The notes below the pieces were generated by a model, which did no database searches, had not been told where the DNA came from, and saw only the letters and a list, made by a program, of their open reading frames with translations. From Talpa occidentalis (lineage: Eukaryota > Chordata > Mammalia > Eulipotyphla > Talpidae), in assembly GCF_014898055.3 (NCBI RefSeq), contig NW_023604295.1:93697591-93761590 (forward strand): a stretch of DNA of 64,000 nt, in the 5' to 3' direction. The position numbers were made by a program, and so were the translations under genes. Below, one piece after another: positions 60,955-64,000 of this stretch; positions within the stretch are counted from its first letter, which is position 1, and each line of letters starts with the position of its first letter.

Positions 60955-61345
60955 CATAGCCCCTTTCTCAGGAAGCATTTTCAGCCTGAGTCAGAAGGAT
61001 AAAAACACATATAAATGATAAATTACAGAATTTGTTATAACTCTGGAAAAGCAAAATATGCTAAGGAAGAAAAGTAGGGACCTATGTTAGACCTTGCGGT
61101 AAAGAGCACCCTCTGTAAGAAGTGCCACTGAGACTGAGATCTACAGGATGAGTATAGTATTGGACAGACTGGGGACAGGGCAGTAAGAATGTTCCAGGCA
61201 CATGTTACAGCCAGAAACTGTCTTCTCAGCACTGAAATAAAATGCTCAAGCAGCTGCAGTAAAACGTAAGAGGAGGAAATGGCTTGAGGTAATGGAGTCT
61301 GGAGAGGGAGGTAAGGGACAGATAGACCACAATGGGACTTACAGA
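60955..61345 (+). mobile_element. L2 LINE relic (plus; in DIPK2A intron)
   Basis: 'aagtgccactgagactgagatctacaggatgagtatag' and 'cagtaagaatgttccaggcaca', then 'aggaaatggcttgaggtaatggagtctgg', follow L2 3' landmarks in order with divergence. Confidence 0.65.
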
Positions 61346-63374
61346 ATAAAACACAAATGCCTCAACCTGATCTACACGCTATGAAAAAAAAATATGTCAA
61401 AACCTTAATGTTCAAAAGTATCTTACATACTAGAATAAACCAATATCCTGTGGTATATACCATTACTCTAAAAAACAAGTTTTTATACCATCACAATGCT
61501 CTTTGAACAATAGCCATTGTCCTACCAGGACAACTTACGCAGCACAGTGTCAACAAAAAAAAAAAAAAAGACATGTGATGTATAAGTAAAAATACATGAG
61601 CCAGTGGGTTTATATTTATTTACTTAACAATGAATGACTTGAAACTAATAGTGCTTGTGTTCTTTCTTTTCTATCCATATGACCAAAAAGTAAGCTTTGC
61701 AAGCTAAAAACACATCTGAAGAGGTATAAATCTATACCTCTGGTTTACACAGTGCTGAAAACTAATGTTACATCAATTAAAAAAAATAAATAAAAGATCT
61801 AATTCCTTTCATTCAAGAAAATATTTTATAATCATTCATTACTTCACAATAATCCATTAAAAGAACTATAACTGCTATTTGCCTAAAGAGATAAAATGTA
61901 TGAATACAAAATAAGAGATATATTATAAAACTAGTTTGGTGTAGGTTTTTTCCAACAGGAAGAAGTTTTTAGTCAAAAGAAACATACTTAAAAATCTATT
62001 AATAATCTAAAAGTTGAAGGTTTTTGCTAGAACTGGCATTTCTGCACACACATAAATTTAAATTCTAAAACTCTGTTAGTAAATGTTATCTAAAGCATAG
62101 AAAATGCTTAGAGGTTCAATTTAAGTTACAAAATTATTTTGAAAAGTCCAATTTTGAACAAAATCCCATTGTAGTAATGCATGTTATAACAGCTGTTCAT
62201 AGAGATTAGTCAACTGTACTGGTGACAGACTAATGTGTTCACAGTTTTGTGAACTGTCTGGAGAGAGACTATAGTAAAATTACTAGGATGATTTAATGGT
62301 TACCCAATTTTTACTAAAATTTCCCTAAAACCAAAGCTTTTACTTTCTACTGCCAAGTAATGGTCAAAATCCATTGCAAATGCTGTATAATCTTAATCAA
62401 GATTTCCAAGTCATACTTATTCATTAAATAATTTTCTGAATACCATTTTCCACCCACCTATAATTCCAACAATATTAAGTTATGCCTTGAAAATAGCAAG
62501 GTTATGTTATTTTACTGAATATCATGTCCAACAGCTGTATCTAAAATTGGAAACCAACAGTAAAACACATCAACAACAAAAATATCTACTCAAGTTTCAT
62601 AGAAACAAATCATCTTTTAGAATACTTCAAGAAATGTTTTCCCTCCACCTCCCCCCCAAAATCACTTTACCATGAATTTTAAACATGCATAAATTTACTA
62701 GTCTCAACTGACCTTGCCTTACCTACTCTCATAACCAGCCTGTGATCCACAAATTGAAATAATGTATCAACAAACACCAAAGTCAAACATTTAGCTCAAT
62801 AAAACAAAATTTCCAAAATAAAGATAACTTGGATTCAATGACCTAAAAAAACTACCATACTTTCTTTAGTCAAGATCTGACTTCTTTAAACAGTCTGATA
62901 AACAGAGATTGCCAACCTCCCCAGTTCCGTTAGAACACAAACTGAATTAACACAGTCCTTCAGAATAACAAGATACCAGCTAGTAGCAAACAGCAAAGTA
63001 TCTTGTTCAGCTAAAAACCTGGCATCTTGGTTTAATAGATTTGTGTTCCTGTTATTTCCTTAAATTTAACAGCCAATACAAAACTCTTGGCTCCCCAACC
63101 TTATAGCCACTTGTTTTCTGGGTTCCTCATCATAAGGAACTGTCACAAGCAGTTGTTCAGACAGCAGTTGCTTAAACCAAGATCCTGAGAACTATCCTTT
63201 ATTGGTTCCCCCTCACCATACTTAAAACCATAAACAAGCCTTGACAGCTAGTTTTCCAAAATATAGTGGAGTCCTACCCCTTTTCATAACCTACACTGCA
63301 ACCAATGTAATCCAAACCCTCCAGCTCGTCCTCATAATCTAATGCAACACACCCTTCCTGTGTCCTCGCTACAA

Positions 63375-63740
63375 ACCAGACCCTGCTGAAAACACTTTTA
63401 TTGTTTCCCATTGTTCTGAAAATAAAATCCTAAACTCATTAAGCATGATTATAAGGATCTGGTCCCTGCCTACCTCTAGGAGCTTACAAATTTTACCACA
63501 CTTCCCTAGTCCCATGCTTATCCAGAGTTGGGGCCTTTGGTTTTACCACATCTCTTGCCTAAATTAAATACTGCACCCCACCAATTCTGCACCATCGACT
63601 TTTTCCTCATCATTCATAGCTCAGTTAATATGTCACTCGTCCTGACTACTGACTACCCAACTACCCAATTTGTTCTCTTTTTAAAAAAATATATAAAACC
63701 CAAAATTACCTCATTCTTTATTTGCCATCCACACTTAATG
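63375..63740 (-). mobile_element. L2 LINE relic (minus; in DIPK2A intron)
   Basis: Minus-strand L2 landmarks are clear: 'ataaaatcctaaactcattaagcatgattataaggatctggtccctgcctacctctagg', then 'ggggcctttggttttacc' and 'cattcatagctcagttaatatgtcac'. Confidence 0.78.
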
Positions 63741-64000
63741 CCCCAGAAAGCTAAGGCTGCACAAACTGTGCCTTGCGATTATCTTTATCCCGGGGGTAAA
63801 GGATCAGTTTCTGGCATTACTGAGCAATACCACACAATTATTGTCAGATCATTTCATTGTCAAAAACACTAACTAAGCTAGGAAGAAGACCCTGAAAGCA
63901 TCATGCTAACCTCAAATAATACATCTTTTAAAATTCTGTCTCAGCACCTAAGATGCCCAAAAATAAGCCAGACTTAACCTCTATTTTTTCTTTACCATTC

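Larger units (their letters stand above)
55171..64000 (-). other. DIPK2A: DIPK2A upstream intron (partial, runs out of window)
   Basis: The sequence upstream of the 54867-55170 exon shows no further DIPK2A coding segment up to the window edge, so at least 8.8 kb is intron. It contains five tRNA-derived SINEs, a TTTA microsatellite, a possible solo LTR and two L2 relics, annotated separately. The remaining intervals (about 56.5-58.43, 58.79-59.31, 59.99-60.39 and 61.35-63.37 kb) are AT-rich and hold nothing I can classify. The first exon must lie at higher coordinates. Confidence 0.85.

Overview
The window looks like mammalian nuclear DNA. It holds split coding exons with GT/AG splice sites and long repeat-rich intergenic and intronic sequence. 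It carries a LINE-1 with both ORFs open, ancient MIR, L2, MER5A-like and MaLR-like relics, and about 23 copies of one tRNA-headed SINE family that ends in AATAAA boxes and a TCTTT tail. The relics fit a placental mammal. I do not recognise the SINE as the primate, rodent, carnivore, cetacean or ruminant type. A laurasiatherian, possibly a rhinolophoid bat, is my best guess and is not proven. The intact L1 argues against pteropodid bats, in which L1 is reported to be extinct.

The only host gene I can support is DIPK2A (C3orf58/DIA1/HASF), on the minus strand at the right side. The last coding exon is 53355-53686, the preceding exon is 54867-55170, and the inferred 3'UTR runs down to about 50.83 kb. 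The sequence from 55171 to 64000 is the upstream intron, which continues out of the window along with the first exon. Positions 1 to about 50.8 kb are therefore downstream intergenic sequence. In human, the region 3' of DIPK2A is a large gene desert, which agrees with the lack of other exons here.

The intergenic part is a layered record of retrotransposition. (a) 33030-38576 is a LINE-1 with open ORF1 (370 aa) and ORF2 (1274 aa, all checked endonuclease and reverse-transcriptase residues present) but only about 98 bp of 5'UTR. It is flanked by a 16-17 bp target-site duplication that lies beyond a second poly(A), so it carries about 227 bp of 3'-transduced sequence. (b) 2577-3309 is a minus-strand L1 3' fragment that appears to carry the tail of an older L1 as 3' cargo inside one 18-bp duplication. 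(c) 8866 to about 10830 is an L1 with a 5' inversion of the twin-priming type. (d) Other L1, L2 and MIR relics are spread along the window.

The SINEs occur in both orientations, often with clear target-site duplications of 10-18 bp, and fall into at least two subfamilies. Five sit in the long DIPK2A intron, and two of these form a close inverted pair. I saw no CRISPR array, bacterial operon, rRNA or functional tRNA gene. Most long stretches between repeats are AT-rich sequence I cannot classify; they are listed so that the annotation has no silent gaps.
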